A stretch of 64,000 nucleotides of DNA from Neobittarella massiliensis (ex Bilen et al. 2018) (GTDB lineage Bacteria; Bacillota; Clostridia; Oscillospirales; Ruminococcaceae): the NCBI RefSeq assembly GCF_900289145.1, contig NZ_OKQO01000005.1:62001-126000 (forward strand), read 5' to 3'. This document shows, piece after piece, positions 35,426 to 44,276 of the stretch (position 1 is its first letter; each line of letters starts with the position of its first letter). The notes below the pieces were generated by a model. The model searched no databases. It saw only the letters and a program-made list of their open reading frames with translations, and had not been told where the DNA came from. The translations under genes were made by a program, and so were the position numbers.

Positions 35426-36514
35426 TTAGGCTTTAACGCCGTCACGCAGAGCGTTGTACACGTCGGTAGCCATACCATACATAGTGTCGATCTTGATCTC
35501 ACCAGCGGTGATCTTCGCCTCGACATCGTCCATGTAGGTCTGTACGTCAGCGGGAACGTTCTCTTTGTAGAAGTCGTTCTCCGACAGAACGGTTACGCCC
35601 TCAGCAACGCCCCATTTCTCCAGGGTGCCGTAAGCCAGCTCGCCAGAGAAAGTTTTGTTGATAGCGGATTTGATAGCAACGTCACATTTCTTCTCCATGG
35701 AAGTCAGGATAACGTCAGCCAGATCCGGATCGGTCTCGAGGAAGTAATCGCGCTGATCGGCGTCAACACCGATAGCCCATTTCTTGCCGTTCTCCTGGCA
35801 AGCCTGGAACAGGCCCAGACCGGCAGAACCAGCCACCTGATGCAGCACGTCGGCGTTGCTGGTGTTGATCTGTACGCCAGACAGCTCTTTGGCTTTTGCC
35901 GAGTCAGTCCAGTTACCGATGAAAGCGATCGCCACTTTACCAGACTCGTTAGCGTACTTGGAACCCTGGATGTAACCTACCAGGAAGTCCTGGATAACAA
36001 CGACCTCGCCGCCGCCGACAAAGCCGATGGTCCCGGTCTTAGACATCTTCTGAGCCAGCGCGCCGGCCAGGAAGTCGCCCTCGTTCTGCTTGAAGTTGAT
36101 GCAGAAAGCGTTGGACATCTTGTTGTCGTAATCGGGGTCGATATCAAACAGGATGAACCGTTTGTTCGGGTAATCCTCCCAGAATTTCTCCAGGATCTCG
36201 GCCATCTCACCGCCGGAGGCAACTACGATGTCGTAGGTATCGGCAGCGTCGTTCAGGGTAGGCTCCATCTTCGATTTGGTATCGGCGCCGTACTCGATGA
36301 CTTTCGATTTGATGTTGTTCTCCTCGGCGCCTTCCTGTACACCTTTCCAGGATACATCGTTGAAGGACTTGTCGCCGATGTTGCCGCAAACGAATGCGAC
36401 ACTGTTGTACTTACCGTCTTTGCCGTCGCCGCTGTCTTTGTCATCACCGCAGCCGGTCAGTGCGACCGACAGCAGCATGGCAGAAGCGAGCAACATTGCC
36501 ATGAGTTTTTTCAT
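35426..36514 (-). CDS. BMP/PnrA-like nucleoside-binding lipoprotein 1
   Basis: 362-residue extracytoplasmic binding protein that delivers nucleosides to the ABC importer. The signal peptide ends in lipobox LTGC (Cys22), followed by a Gly/Asp/Lys linker. BMP motifs: NIGDKSFNDVSWKGVQEGA, SGGEMAEIL, INFKQNEGDFLAGALAQKMS, HQVAGSAGLGLFQACQ and IGVDADQRDYF. AAGGAG is 9 nt before the ATG. Its N-terminal half is identical to that of gene 2 and its C-terminal part differs (AIKSAINKTFSGELAYGTLEK). Own promoter and terminator, so it is a monocistronic unit. Confidence 0.95.
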   Translation of the reverse strand: MKKLMAMLLASAMLLSVALTGCGDDKDSGDGKDGKYNSVAFVCGNIGDKSFNDVSWKGVQEGAEENNIKSKVIEYGADTKSKMEPTLNDAADTYDIVVASGGEMAEILEKFWEDYPNKRFILFDIDPDYDNKMSNAFCINFKQNEGDFLAGALAQKMSKTGTIGFVGGGEVVVIQDFLVGYIQGSKYANESGKVAIAFIGNWTDSAKAKELSGVQINTSNADVLHQVAGSAGLGLFQACQENGKKWAIGVDADQRDYFLETDPDLADVILTSMEKKCDVAIKSAINKTFSGELAYGTLEKWGVAEGVTVLSENDFYKENVPADVQTYMDDVEAKITAGEIKIDTMYGMATDVYNALRDGVKA

Positions 36515-36570
36515 GTGTGTTTTCTCCTTCTCTTTTCAAGATTGCCAGGATTGGCAAAATCAACAACTGG

Positions 36571-36600
36571 ATTATAGCACTTGCGTAAATTTGCCGTCAA
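36571..36600 (-). promoter_or_regulatory. Promoter of BMP gene 1
   Basis: TTGACG (36595-36600), 18-bp spacer and consensus TATAAT (36571-36576) on the minus strand. The sequence is identical to the gene 2 promoter. Confidence 0.85.
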
Positions 36601-36867
36601 CTGCTTGTCCCGAGATTTAACATTTTGCTGTAACCCAGCTCTATATTCTCGTGCACTTTGTATGTTATTTTTGTCACCCTCATTTTTTATTGCACAAAAT
36701 TTATTTTCTTTTTTGTGTATATAGCTAAATAATTTTATACACCATAGCAAGTATTTACGAATTTGATTTTTATATCGCCCTCTATTCTATCTCTTTTTTA
36801 TAGCAGTTCTTTCTAATGAGACCCAGTACAGCCCTATGCAAGTCATGCCCGTCTTAAATGAGCGTAA

Positions 36868-36898
36868 AAAGAGAGCGGACATAAAGTCCGCTCTCTTT
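36868..36898 (-). terminator. Terminator of BMP gene 2
   Basis: AAAGAGAGCGGAC pairs with GTCCGCTCTCTTT around ATAAA; duplicated exactly at 38377-38407. Confidence 0.9.
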
Positions 36899-36934
36899 AA
36901 TGAATAGCTCGCTTGTAAGTACTTTACTAAAAGC

Positions 36935-38023
36935 TTAGGCTTTAACGCCGTCACGCAGAGCGTTGTACACGTCGGTAGCCATACCATACATGGTGTCGAT
37001 CTTGATCTCACCAGCGGTGATCTTCGCCTCGACATCATCGATGTAAGACTGTACGTCAGCGGGAACGTTCTCTTTGTAGAAGTCGTTCTCCGACAGAACG
37101 GTTACGCCCTCAGCAACGCCCCATTTTACCAAGGTGCCGTACTCGGCTTCACCTTTAAAGGTCTTGTTGATAGCGTCACGGATAGCAACGTCACACTTTT
37201 TCTCCATGGAAGTCAGGATAACGTCAGCCAGATCCGGATCGGTCTCGAGGAAGTAATCGCGCTGGTCGGCGTCAACACCGATAGCCCATTTTTTGCCGTT
37301 CTCCTGGCAAGCCTGGAACAGGCCCAGACCGGCAGAACCAGCCACCTGATGCAGCACGTCGGCGTTGCTGGTGTTGATCTGTACGCCAGACAACTCTTTG
37401 GCTTTCGCCGAGTCAGTCCAGTTACCGATGAAAGCGATCGCCACTTTACCAGACTCATTGGCGTATTTGGAACCCTGGATGTAACCTACCAGGAAGTCCT
37501 GGATAACAACGACCTCGCCGCCGCCGACAAAGCCGATGGTCCCGGTCTTAGACATCTTCTGAGCCAGCGCGCCGGCCAGGAAGTCGCCCTCGTTCTGCTT
37601 GAAGTTGATGCAGAAAGCGTTGGACATCTTGTTGTCGTAATCGGGGTCGATATCAAACAGGATGAACCGTTTGTTCGGGTAATCCTCCCAGAATTTCTCC
37701 AGGATCTCGGCCATCTCACCGCCGGAGGCAACTACGATGTCGTAGGTATCGGCAGCGTCGTTCAGGGTAGGCTCCATCTTCGATTTGGTATCGGCGCCGT
37801 ACTCGATGACTTTCGATTTGATGTTGTTCTCCTCGGCGCCTTCCTGTACACCTTTCCAGGATACATCGTTGAAGGACTTGTCGCCGATGTTGCCGCAAAC
37901 GAATGCGACACTGTTGTACTTACCGTCTTTGCCGTCGCCGCTGTCTTTGTCATCACCGCAGCCGGTCAGTGCGACCGACAGCAGCATGGCAGAAGCGAGC
38001 AACATTGCCATGAGTTTTTTCAT
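36935..38023 (-). CDS. BMP/PnrA-like nucleoside-binding lipoprotein 2 (chimeric copy)
   Basis: 362-residue binding lipoprotein with lipobox Cys22, same family as its neighbours. Residues 1 to about 125 match gene 1 exactly (for example AFVCGNIGDKSFNDVSW). The C-terminal part matches gene 3 exactly (AIRDAINKTFKGEAEYGTLVK). At DNA level the switch lies within 37467-37648, a stretch identical in all three genes. Upstream and downstream spacers are also duplicated. This is the structure expected from unequal crossing-over between genes 1 and 3. The frame is open and the gene looks functional. Confidence 0.95.
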   Translation of the reverse strand: MKKLMAMLLASAMLLSVALTGCGDDKDSGDGKDGKYNSVAFVCGNIGDKSFNDVSWKGVQEGAEENNIKSKVIEYGADTKSKMEPTLNDAADTYDIVVASGGEMAEILEKFWEDYPNKRFILFDIDPDYDNKMSNAFCINFKQNEGDFLAGALAQKMSKTGTIGFVGGGEVVVIQDFLVGYIQGSKYANESGKVAIAFIGNWTDSAKAKELSGVQINTSNADVLHQVAGSAGLGLFQACQENGKKWAIGVDADQRDYFLETDPDLADVILTSMEKKCDVAIRDAINKTFKGEAEYGTLVKWGVAEGVTVLSENDFYKENVPADVQSYIDDVEAKITAGEIKIDTMYGMATDVYNALRDGVKA

Positions 38024-38079
38024 GTGTGTTTTCTCCTTCTCTTTTCAAGATTGCCAGGATTGGCAAAATCAACAACTGG

Positions 38080-38109
38080 ATTATAGCACTTGCGTAAATT
38101 TGCCGTCAA
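38080..38109 (-). promoter_or_regulatory. Promoter of BMP gene 2
   Basis: TTGACG (38104-38109), 18-bp spacer and TATAAT (38080-38085), exactly 1509 bp from the gene 1 promoter. Confidence 0.85.
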
Positions 38110-38376
38110 CTGCTTGTCCCGAGATTTAACATTTTGCTGTAACCCAGCTCTATATTCTCGTGCACTTTGTATGTTATTTTTGTCACCCTCATTTTTTATT
38201 GCACAAAATTTATTTTCTTTTTTGTGTATATAGCTAAATAATTTTATACACCATAGCAAGTATTTACGAATTTGATTTTTATATCGCCCTCTATTCTATC
38301 TCTTTTTTATAGCAGTTCTTTCTAATGAGACCCAGTACAGCCCTATGCAAGTCATGCCCGTCTTAAATGAGCGTAA

Positions 38377-38407
38377 AAAGAGAGCGGACATAAAGTCCGC
38401 TCTCTTT
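38377..38407 (-). terminator. Terminator of BMP gene 3
   Basis: Exact copy, 1509 bp away, of the hairpin at 36868-36898. Confidence 0.9.
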
Positions 38408-38443
38408 AATGAATAGCTCGCTTGTAAGTACTTTACTAAAAGC

Positions 38444-39532
38444 TTAGGCTTTAACGCCGTCACGCAGAGCGTTGTACACGTCGGTAGCCATACCATACAT
38501 GGTGTCGATCTTGATCTCACCAGCGGTGATCTTCGCCTCGACATCATCGATGTAAGACTGTACGTCAGCGGGAACGTTCTCTTTGTAGAAGTCGTTCTCC
38601 GACAGAACGGTTACGCCCTCAGCAACGCCCCATTTTACCAAGGTGCCGTACTCGGCTTCACCTTTAAAGGTCTTGTTGATAGCGTCACGGATAGCAACGT
38701 CACACTTTTTCTCCATGGAAGTCAGGATAACGTCAGCCAGATCCGGATCGGTCTCGAGGAAGTAATCGCGCTGGTCGGCGTCAACACCGATAGCCCATTT
38801 TTTGCCGTTCTCCTGGCAAGCCTGGAACAGGCCCAGACCGGCAGAACCAGCCACCTGATGCAGCACGTCGGCGTTGCTGGTGTTGATCTGTACGCCAGAC
38901 AACTCTTTGGCTTTCGCCGAGTCAGTCCAGTTACCGATGAAAGCGATCGCCACTTTACCAGACTCATTGGCGTATTTGGAACCCTGGATGTAACCTACCA
39001 GGAAGTCCTGGATAACAACGACCTCGCCGCCGCCGACAAAGCCGATGGTCCCGGTCTTAGACATCTTCTGAGCCAGCGCGCCGGCCAGGAAGTCGCCCTC
39101 GTTCTGCTTGAAGTTGATGCAGAAAGCGTTGGACATCTTGTTGTCGTAATCGGGGTCAATATCAAACAGGATGAACCGTTTATTCGGGTAATCCTCCCAG
39201 AATTTCTCCAGGATCTCAGCCATCTCACCGCCGGAGGCAACTACGATGTCGTAGGTGTCGGCAGCGTCGTTCAGGGTAGGCTCCATCTTCGATTTGGTGT
39301 CGGCGCCATACTCGATGACTTTCGATTTGATGTTGTTGTCTTCGGCGCCTTCTTGCACGCCTTTCCAGGATACGTCGCAGAAAGATTTGTCACCGATGTT
39401 GCCGCAGACATACGCGACACTGTTGTACTTGCCGTCTTTGCCGTCGCCGCCGTCTTTGTCGTCGCCGCAGCCGGTCAGCGCAACTGACAACAGCATAGAC
39501 GAGGCAAGCAGCATTGCCATGAGTTTTTTCAT
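38444..39532 (-). CDS. BMP/PnrA-like nucleoside-binding lipoprotein 3
   Basis: 362-residue binding lipoprotein. Lipobox LTGC, then a GGDGKDGK linker. It differs from genes 1 and 2 near the N-terminus (AYVCGNIGDKSFCDVSWKG, GAEDNNIK) and is identical to gene 2 over the C-terminal two thirds. The upstream region is unique, but the promoter has the same design. RBS GGAG before the ATG at 39532. Probably the parent of the C-terminal half of gene 2. Confidence 0.95.
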   Translation of the reverse strand: MKKLMAMLLASSMLLSVALTGCGDDKDGGDGKDGKYNSVAYVCGNIGDKSFCDVSWKGVQEGAEDNNIKSKVIEYGADTKSKMEPTLNDAADTYDIVVASGGEMAEILEKFWEDYPNKRFILFDIDPDYDNKMSNAFCINFKQNEGDFLAGALAQKMSKTGTIGFVGGGEVVVIQDFLVGYIQGSKYANESGKVAIAFIGNWTDSAKAKELSGVQINTSNADVLHQVAGSAGLGLFQACQENGKKWAIGVDADQRDYFLETDPDLADVILTSMEKKCDVAIRDAINKTFKGEAEYGTLVKWGVAEGVTVLSENDFYKENVPADVQSYIDDVEAKITAGEIKIDTMYGMATDVYNALRDGVKA

Positions 39533-39584
39533 TGGTATTCTCCTTCTCTCCTAAAATGCCAGGATTGGCAAATTTGATAAATGG

Positions 39585-39614
39585 ATTATACCATCGCCGT
39601 TTTCAAGCCGTCAA
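39585..39614 (-). promoter_or_regulatory. Promoter of BMP gene 3
   Basis: TTGACG (39609-39614), 18-bp spacer and TATAAT (39585-39590) on the minus strand. The boxes match genes 1 and 2 but the spacer sequence differs. Confidence 0.85.
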
Positions 39615-39902
39615 CACAAAAAAGACATATTCAACATATCGCATTAACAGGTTATTCGTTTTTTGTGTATGTTGCAAATTGCTTTTTGTGATCTTGTTGT
39701 TCTAATCACTAAAACCGCACTGTATACCTATTCTTTTTTCGTACACTCTTGTGTCCATACACCTGTCAGGCCCTCTTTTCAACATATTTTGCAGCATGTG
39801 CGCATTTATCGTGGGCCACAAATCGCTTTTCCCCATCATGTACCCCATCATATGTCACACCAGCACCGTTATAAAGTACCGGCGCTCGGCCTGCACAGCA
39901 AA

Positions 39903-39937
39903 AAAGAGGGCCGAGCCTTTATCGCTCGGTCCTCTTT
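39903..39937 (-). terminator. Terminator of BMP gene 4
   Basis: AAAGAGG and CCGAGC pair with GCTCGG and CCTCTTT with one mismatch; the minus strand continues into T residues. Confidence 0.85.
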
Positions 39938-39971
39938 ATCAAAAGCTGTTTTTAAAGGGAAGATCCGTTCG

Positions 39972-41057
39972 TTACGGTTTTACCTTGTCGCGCAGCGCGT
40001 TGTAGGTCTCGGTGCTCATGCCGTAAGCCGAGCTGATCTCGATCTCTTCGTTGGTGATCTTGGTCTCCAGATCGTCGATGTAGCTCTGTACGTCGGCGGG
40101 AACGTTCTCTTTATAGAAGTCGTTCTCGGCCAGCACAGTTACCTGTTTGCCAACGCCCCATTTTTCCAGCGTGCCGTAGGACAGCTCGCCCGAATAAGTC
40201 TTGTTGATGGCCTCCAGCAGAGCGACGTTTACCCGTTTCTCCATAGAGGTCAGGATCACGTCAGCCAGCTCCGGATCGGTCTCAAGGAAGAAGTCGCGCT
40301 GATCGGCATCCACGCCGATGGCCCACTTCTTGCCGTTTTCCAAGCAAGCCTGGAACAGGCCCAGACCGGCGCCGCCGGCTACCTGGTGCAGAACGTCTGC
40401 GTTGTTGACGGTGATCTGTACGTTGGCCAGCTCTTTGGCTTTCGGGGAGTCAGACCAGTTACCGATGTAAGAAACAGCCACTTTGGCGTTGGGGTTAGCG
40501 TAGACAGCACCCTCGATGTAGCCGACCATGAAGTCCTGGATAACCACCACTTCTGCGGCGCCTACATAACCGACTGTGCCGGTCTTAGACATTTTCGAGG
40601 CCAGCGCGCCGGCCAGGAAGTCGCCCTCGTTCTGCTTGAAGTTGATGCAGAACACGTTGGACATCTTGTTCTCGTACAGGGGGTCCACATCAAAGATGAT
40701 GAACCGTTTATCCGGGTAATCCTCCCAGAATTTTTCGACGATCTCGACCATCTCGCCGCCGGAGGCGATGATCAGATCGTAGGTGTCCGTCGCGTCGACC
40801 ATGGTGGGCTCCATCTTCGATTTGGTGTCCTGGCCGTACTCGATACATTTTACCTTGCTGATATCGTTTACTTTAGCGCCTTCCTGCACGCCTTTCCAAG
40901 AGACATCGCAGAATGATTTGTCGCCCAGGTTCGAACACACGTAGACGATGCTGTTCAGCTTGCCTTCTTTGCCGCCGTCCTTGTCATCGCCGCAGCCGGT
41001 CAGTGCGACCGACAACAGCATGGCCGAGGCCAGCAGCATTGCCATGAGTTTTTTCAT
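39972..41057 (-). CDS. BMP/PnrA-like nucleoside-binding lipoprotein 4
   Basis: 361-residue binding lipoprotein with the same signal peptide as genes 1-3 (MKKLMAMLLASAMLLSVALT, then GC) but a more divergent mature part: VYVCSNLGDKSFCDVSWKG, VDPLYENKMSNVFCINF, VGAAEVVVIQDFMVGY. The ligand-pocket region differs from genes 1-3, so another nucleoside preference is possible (inference). The ATG at 41057 follows AGGAG. Promoter at 41105-41133, terminator at 39903-39937. Confidence 0.94.
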   Translation of the reverse strand: MKKLMAMLLASAMLLSVALTGCGDDKDGGKEGKLNSIVYVCSNLGDKSFCDVSWKGVQEGAKVNDISKVKCIEYGQDTKSKMEPTMVDATDTYDLIIASGGEMVEIVEKFWEDYPDKRFIIFDVDPLYENKMSNVFCINFKQNEGDFLAGALASKMSKTGTVGYVGAAEVVVIQDFMVGYIEGAVYANPNAKVAVSYIGNWSDSPKAKELANVQITVNNADVLHQVAGGAGLGLFQACLENGKKWAIGVDADQRDFFLETDPELADVILTSMEKRVNVALLEAINKTYSGELSYGTLEKWGVGKQVTVLAENDFYKENVPADVQSYIDDLETKITNEEIEISSAYGMSTETYNALRDKVKP

Positions 41058-41104
41058 TGTTGTTCTCCTCCCTATCAGCCCCACGGGGGACTTGATTTGC
41101 GCCC

Positions 41105-41133
41105 ATTCTAGCATTGCCCATTCGCCGGGTCAA
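41105..41133 (-). promoter_or_regulatory. Promoter of BMP gene 4
   Basis: TTGACC (41128-41133), 17-bp spacer and TAGAAT (41105-41110) on the minus strand. Confidence 0.7.
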
Positions 41134-41573
41134 CGGCTGGGGGCTATCTTCTCTGTTTTCCAAAAATGGCCGCCATCCTTATTGTGCAATTACACCATAA
41201 CACTTTGTGTTAAAAACGTTTCCATTTTACGTTTTGCTGTATTTCTTTCATGTAAAATGCTTTTTCCGACGGATTGACAGAAAAATTCAGGCAATTGACT
41301 ATCCGCAAAAATGGCTGGGGAGCCCACTTGTCTAAGATAGAAAAAAGCAGCCTAACACCGGTCGTCTTACACAAAACGGTTTATTTTCCGCCCTAGGCCC
41401 GGCATGTCCCTTTACATATATGCACAAATCACACCGGCTAACAGCCACAAACGCCGGCTACCGTGCGCACATTCTGCCGTCCTTTATAATATGAGACTGT
41501 GCTTTTTATAGCTCTGCGGGCAGAGCGCCGTCTTTAACAACGTCACTCTCCCCGGCGCCTCTCCCGCAAGCAT

Positions 41574-42662
41574 TCACGGCTTCACGCTGTTGCGCAGCGC
41601 GTTATAGGTCTCGGTATCCATCCCGTAAGCGGAGTCGATCTCGATCTTCCCCGCCGCCACCTTCTCTTCCAGGTCGTCTATATACGCCTGCACCTCGGCG
41701 GGCACATGCTCCTTATAAAAGTCGTTTTCGGCCAAAACGGTCACTTTCTTAGCCACGCCCCACTTTTCCAGCGTGCCATAAGCCAGTTTGCCCGCATAGG
41801 TCTTGTTGATGGCTTCGCGCACCGCCACGTTGGTCCGCTTCTCCATAGAGGTCAAGATCACATCAGCCAGCTCCGGATCGGTCTCTAAAAAATAGTTGCG
41901 CTGGTCGGCGTCCACACCGATAGCCCACTTCTTCCCATTTTCCAGGCAGGCCTGAAAGAGCCCCAGCCCGGCCGCACCGGCTACCTGGTGCAGCACATCG
42001 GCATTATTTACGTTTATCTGGATACCGGCCAGCTCCTTGGCCTTGGGCGAGTCCTGAGAGTTGCCGATATAGGAGACCGCCACCTTGGCGTTGGGGTCGG
42101 CGTACACGGCGCCGGCAATGTAGCCGACCATAAAGTCCTGTATGACCACCGCCTCCATCGAGCCCACATAGCCGATAGTTCCCGTTTTCGAGATCTTCTC
42201 GGCCAGCGCACCGGCCAGGAAGTCCCCCTCATTCTGGCGGAAGTTGATGCAGAACACGTTGGTCATCTTATTTTCATAGAGCGGGTCGATATCAAACATG
42301 ATAAAGCGCTTTTGAGGGTAGTCCTCCCAGATCTTTTCCACGATCTCCAGCATCTCCCCGCCCGAGGAGACGATCAGGTCATAGGCGTCCGCCGCATCCA
42401 CCATGGTAGGCTCCATCTTCGATTTGGTGTCGCGGCCAAATTCGATACACTTGACCGTGCCGATATCGTTGTCCTCGGCTCCATCCTGCACCCCTTTCCA
42501 GGAGACATCGCAAAACGACTTGTCCCCCAGGTTGGAGCAGACGTAGACGATACTGTTCCACTTGCTCTCACTGCCGCCGCCGTCTTTGCCGTCCCCGCAA
42601 CCGGTCAGCGCGAGCGACAGCAGCATCGACAGCACCGTACATGCCAAAACAATCCTTTTCAT
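41574..42662 (-). CDS. BMP/PnrA-like nucleoside-binding lipoprotein 5
   Basis: 362-residue lipoprotein, closest to gene 4 (VYVCSNLGDKSFCDVSWKG, FDIDPLYENKMTNVFCINF) but with its own signal peptide ending LALTGC. Codon use is more GC-rich than in genes 1-3. I use the ATG at 42662, 7 nt after AAGGGG; the ATG directly before it is also possible. It is the outermost of the five tandem binding-protein genes. No clear terminator follows; the 41058-41573 gap has only a weak GCTCTGC/GCAGAGC hairpin (41510-41528). Confidence 0.93.
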   Translation of the reverse strand: MKRIVLACTVLSMLLSLALTGCGDGKDGGGSESKWNSIVYVCSNLGDKSFCDVSWKGVQDGAEDNDIGTVKCIEFGRDTKSKMEPTMVDAADAYDLIVSSGGEMLEIVEKIWEDYPQKRFIMFDIDPLYENKMTNVFCINFRQNEGDFLAGALAEKISKTGTIGYVGSMEAVVIQDFMVGYIAGAVYADPNAKVAVSYIGNSQDSPKAKELAGIQINVNNADVLHQVAGAAGLGLFQACLENGKKWAIGVDADQRNYFLETDPELADVILTSMEKRTNVAVREAINKTYAGKLAYGTLEKWGVAKKVTVLAENDFYKEHVPAEVQAYIDDLEEKVAAGKIEIDSAYGMDTETYNALRNSVKP

Positions 42663-42994
42663 CATTACACCCCTTCTTTGCAAAATTTATATGTGTTTTG
42701 TATACCCAACCGCTCTATATCTATGATTATAAAATCAATTAAAAATTTTTAAAGTATCTATATCTATTTTTGTAATAACTGTTATTTTCAGATATCTGCA
42801 TGTAGCCAATAAATACATAAACAAATTTCTGCGTATTATCACAATTGTTACAAAACAGTTGCTTATTCAGCTGCTGTTTTGCACTGATCTTATTTTTTGG
42901 GGCGTCGGTAAATAGTAAGTAACCTCATAAACATATTGTAAAACACCTATATATAAAGCAGCTGCAACCTCTCCGTCCATACGGGCAGCAAAAA

Positions 42995-43037
42995 GCAAGA
43001 GGCCCGACACTGTCTTACACAGTGTCGGGCCTCTTGC
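42995..43037 (-). terminator. Terminator of the DegV gene
   Basis: GCAAGAGGCCCGACACTGT pairs perfectly with ACAGTGTCGGGCCTCTTGC, followed by TTTTTGC on the minus strand. Confidence 0.92.
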
Positions 43038-43065
43038 CACTTTTTTCATTCGGCCTGCTGCCGGG

Positions 43066-43944
43066 CTACTGGCGCTTATCTCCCATAAAAAAGATAGACA
43101 TGGTCCCGGTACCGGTGTGGCTGCCGATGACCGCGCCGATATAGTTGATGTAGATCTCCTTTACACCAAAGCGGCGGCGGATCTCCGCGGCCATAGCCTG
43201 GGCGTCGTCCAGGCAGTCGGCGTGGCAGATATATACACAGTCGTTTTCCTCGGGGACAAACTTCTCGGCCATCGTATCCAACAGGTTCTTGATGCCCGCC
43301 TTGCGGCCGCGGGTCTTGCCCACCGGAATGAGCTTGCCCTCATCGAGCAGATGGATGATGGGCTTGATGCCCAGCATCGTACCCACGATGGCCGTGGTCT
43401 TCGAGACCCTGCCGCCCCGCTGCAGGTGGTGCAGGTCGTCGGCGATCACGATGTGGCACACCTTGAGCTTGTTTTTTTCCGTCCAGTCGGCGATCTCCTC
43501 CAGCGTCTTGCCCTCGTCTTGCAGGCGGCGCATGTGGTGGTACAAAAGCCCCTCCCCCAACGAGGCGCACAGCGAGTCGATGACCACGATCTTACAGTCG
43601 GGGTACTCAGCCATCAGGTCGTCGGCCGCCACCACCATACTGCCGTAAGTGCCGCTGAGACCAGAGGAGAAAGCCAGGTGCAGGATATCGTATCCCTCTT
43701 TGATCAGCGGCTCAAAAAAGTCGCGGGCGTCGCCGGGGTTCACCTGGGTGGTGGTGGGCATCGCCCCGTGGCGCAGCTGGTCGTAAAACCACTTGTAATC
43801 GCCGCCGTCGCCGGCATTCAGGTCGGGGTACAGCTTACCTTCCAGCTGAAACGACAGCGGGACCATGTGGATATCGTGCTCTTTGATGTAACCGGCGTCA
43901 AAGTCGGTGGTGGAGTCGGTGGTGATGAGAAACTTGCGGGGCAT
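43066..43944 (-). CDS. DegV family fatty acid-binding protein
   Basis: 292 residues. DegV (FakB-type) proteins hold a fatty acid for the FakA kinase; the exact ligand here is not known. ITTDSTTDF at the N-terminus, FSSGLSGTY and DSLCASLGEGLL match the fatty-acid head-group site, with LQRGGRVSKTTA and the C-terminal VIGSHTGTGTM. ATG at 43944 with GAGGAGGAA upstream. Single gene with its own terminator. Confidence 0.93.
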   Translation of the reverse strand: MPRKFLITTDSTTDFDAGYIKEHDIHMVPLSFQLEGKLYPDLNAGDGGDYKWFYDQLRHGAMPTTTQVNPGDARDFFEPLIKEGYDILHLAFSSGLSGTYGSMVVAADDLMAEYPDCKIVVIDSLCASLGEGLLYHHMRRLQDEGKTLEEIADWTEKNKLKVCHIVIADDLHHLQRGGRVSKTTAIVGTMLGIKPIIHLLDEGKLIPVGKTRGRKAGIKNLLDTMAEKFVPEENDCVYICHADCLDDAQAMAAEIRRRFGVKEIYINYIGAVIGSHTGTGTMSIFFMGDKRQ

Positions 43945-44138
43945 AGCTCTTCCTCCTCAGGGGGCGCCCCGCAGGCCGGCAAAGCCCTGTAAACAGGGGC
44001 CGCGGCAGCCAGTCGGTGCGCTTTCAATATTCTAGTTCATTTTAATATACAGGGCCGGCAAAAGCAAGCCAAACGGGCAGATGGGCTGGAAAATCATGGC
44101 CAGAGTCCCCAAGATCAGCCCAGAATGTGCAGATCTTG

Positions 44139-44167
44139 TTGTATTTTGGCGACAGGTATGCTAAATT
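44139..44167 (+). promoter_or_regulatory. Putative promoter of the NhaC gene
   Basis: TTGTAT (44139-44144), 17-bp spacer, TAAATT (44162-44167). It leaves a leader of about 100 nt containing two hairpins. Confidence 0.5.
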
Positions 44168-44188
44168 TGTGTGTAGGAATAGAGTAAA

Positions 44189-44241
44189 GGCCTTAGCGGC
44201 CGTTTTTTGTGGGTGGGAACAGCGCCCGCGGCGCTGTTCCC
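44189..44241 (+). promoter_or_regulatory. Two hairpins in the NhaC leader
   Basis: First a small GGCC-TTAGC-GGCC stem followed by GTTTTTT (44189-44208), which is terminator-like. Then a perfect 12-bp stem GGGAACAGCGCC/GGCGCTGTTCCC with a CGC loop (44215-44241) and TATTATTTT. Placed before the antiporter start, they could form a conditional leader. No known ion-sensing riboswitch consensus was recognised. Confidence 0.5.
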
Positions 44242-44276
44242 TATTATTTTACCGCTTTTTTGTAGGGGGATATACA

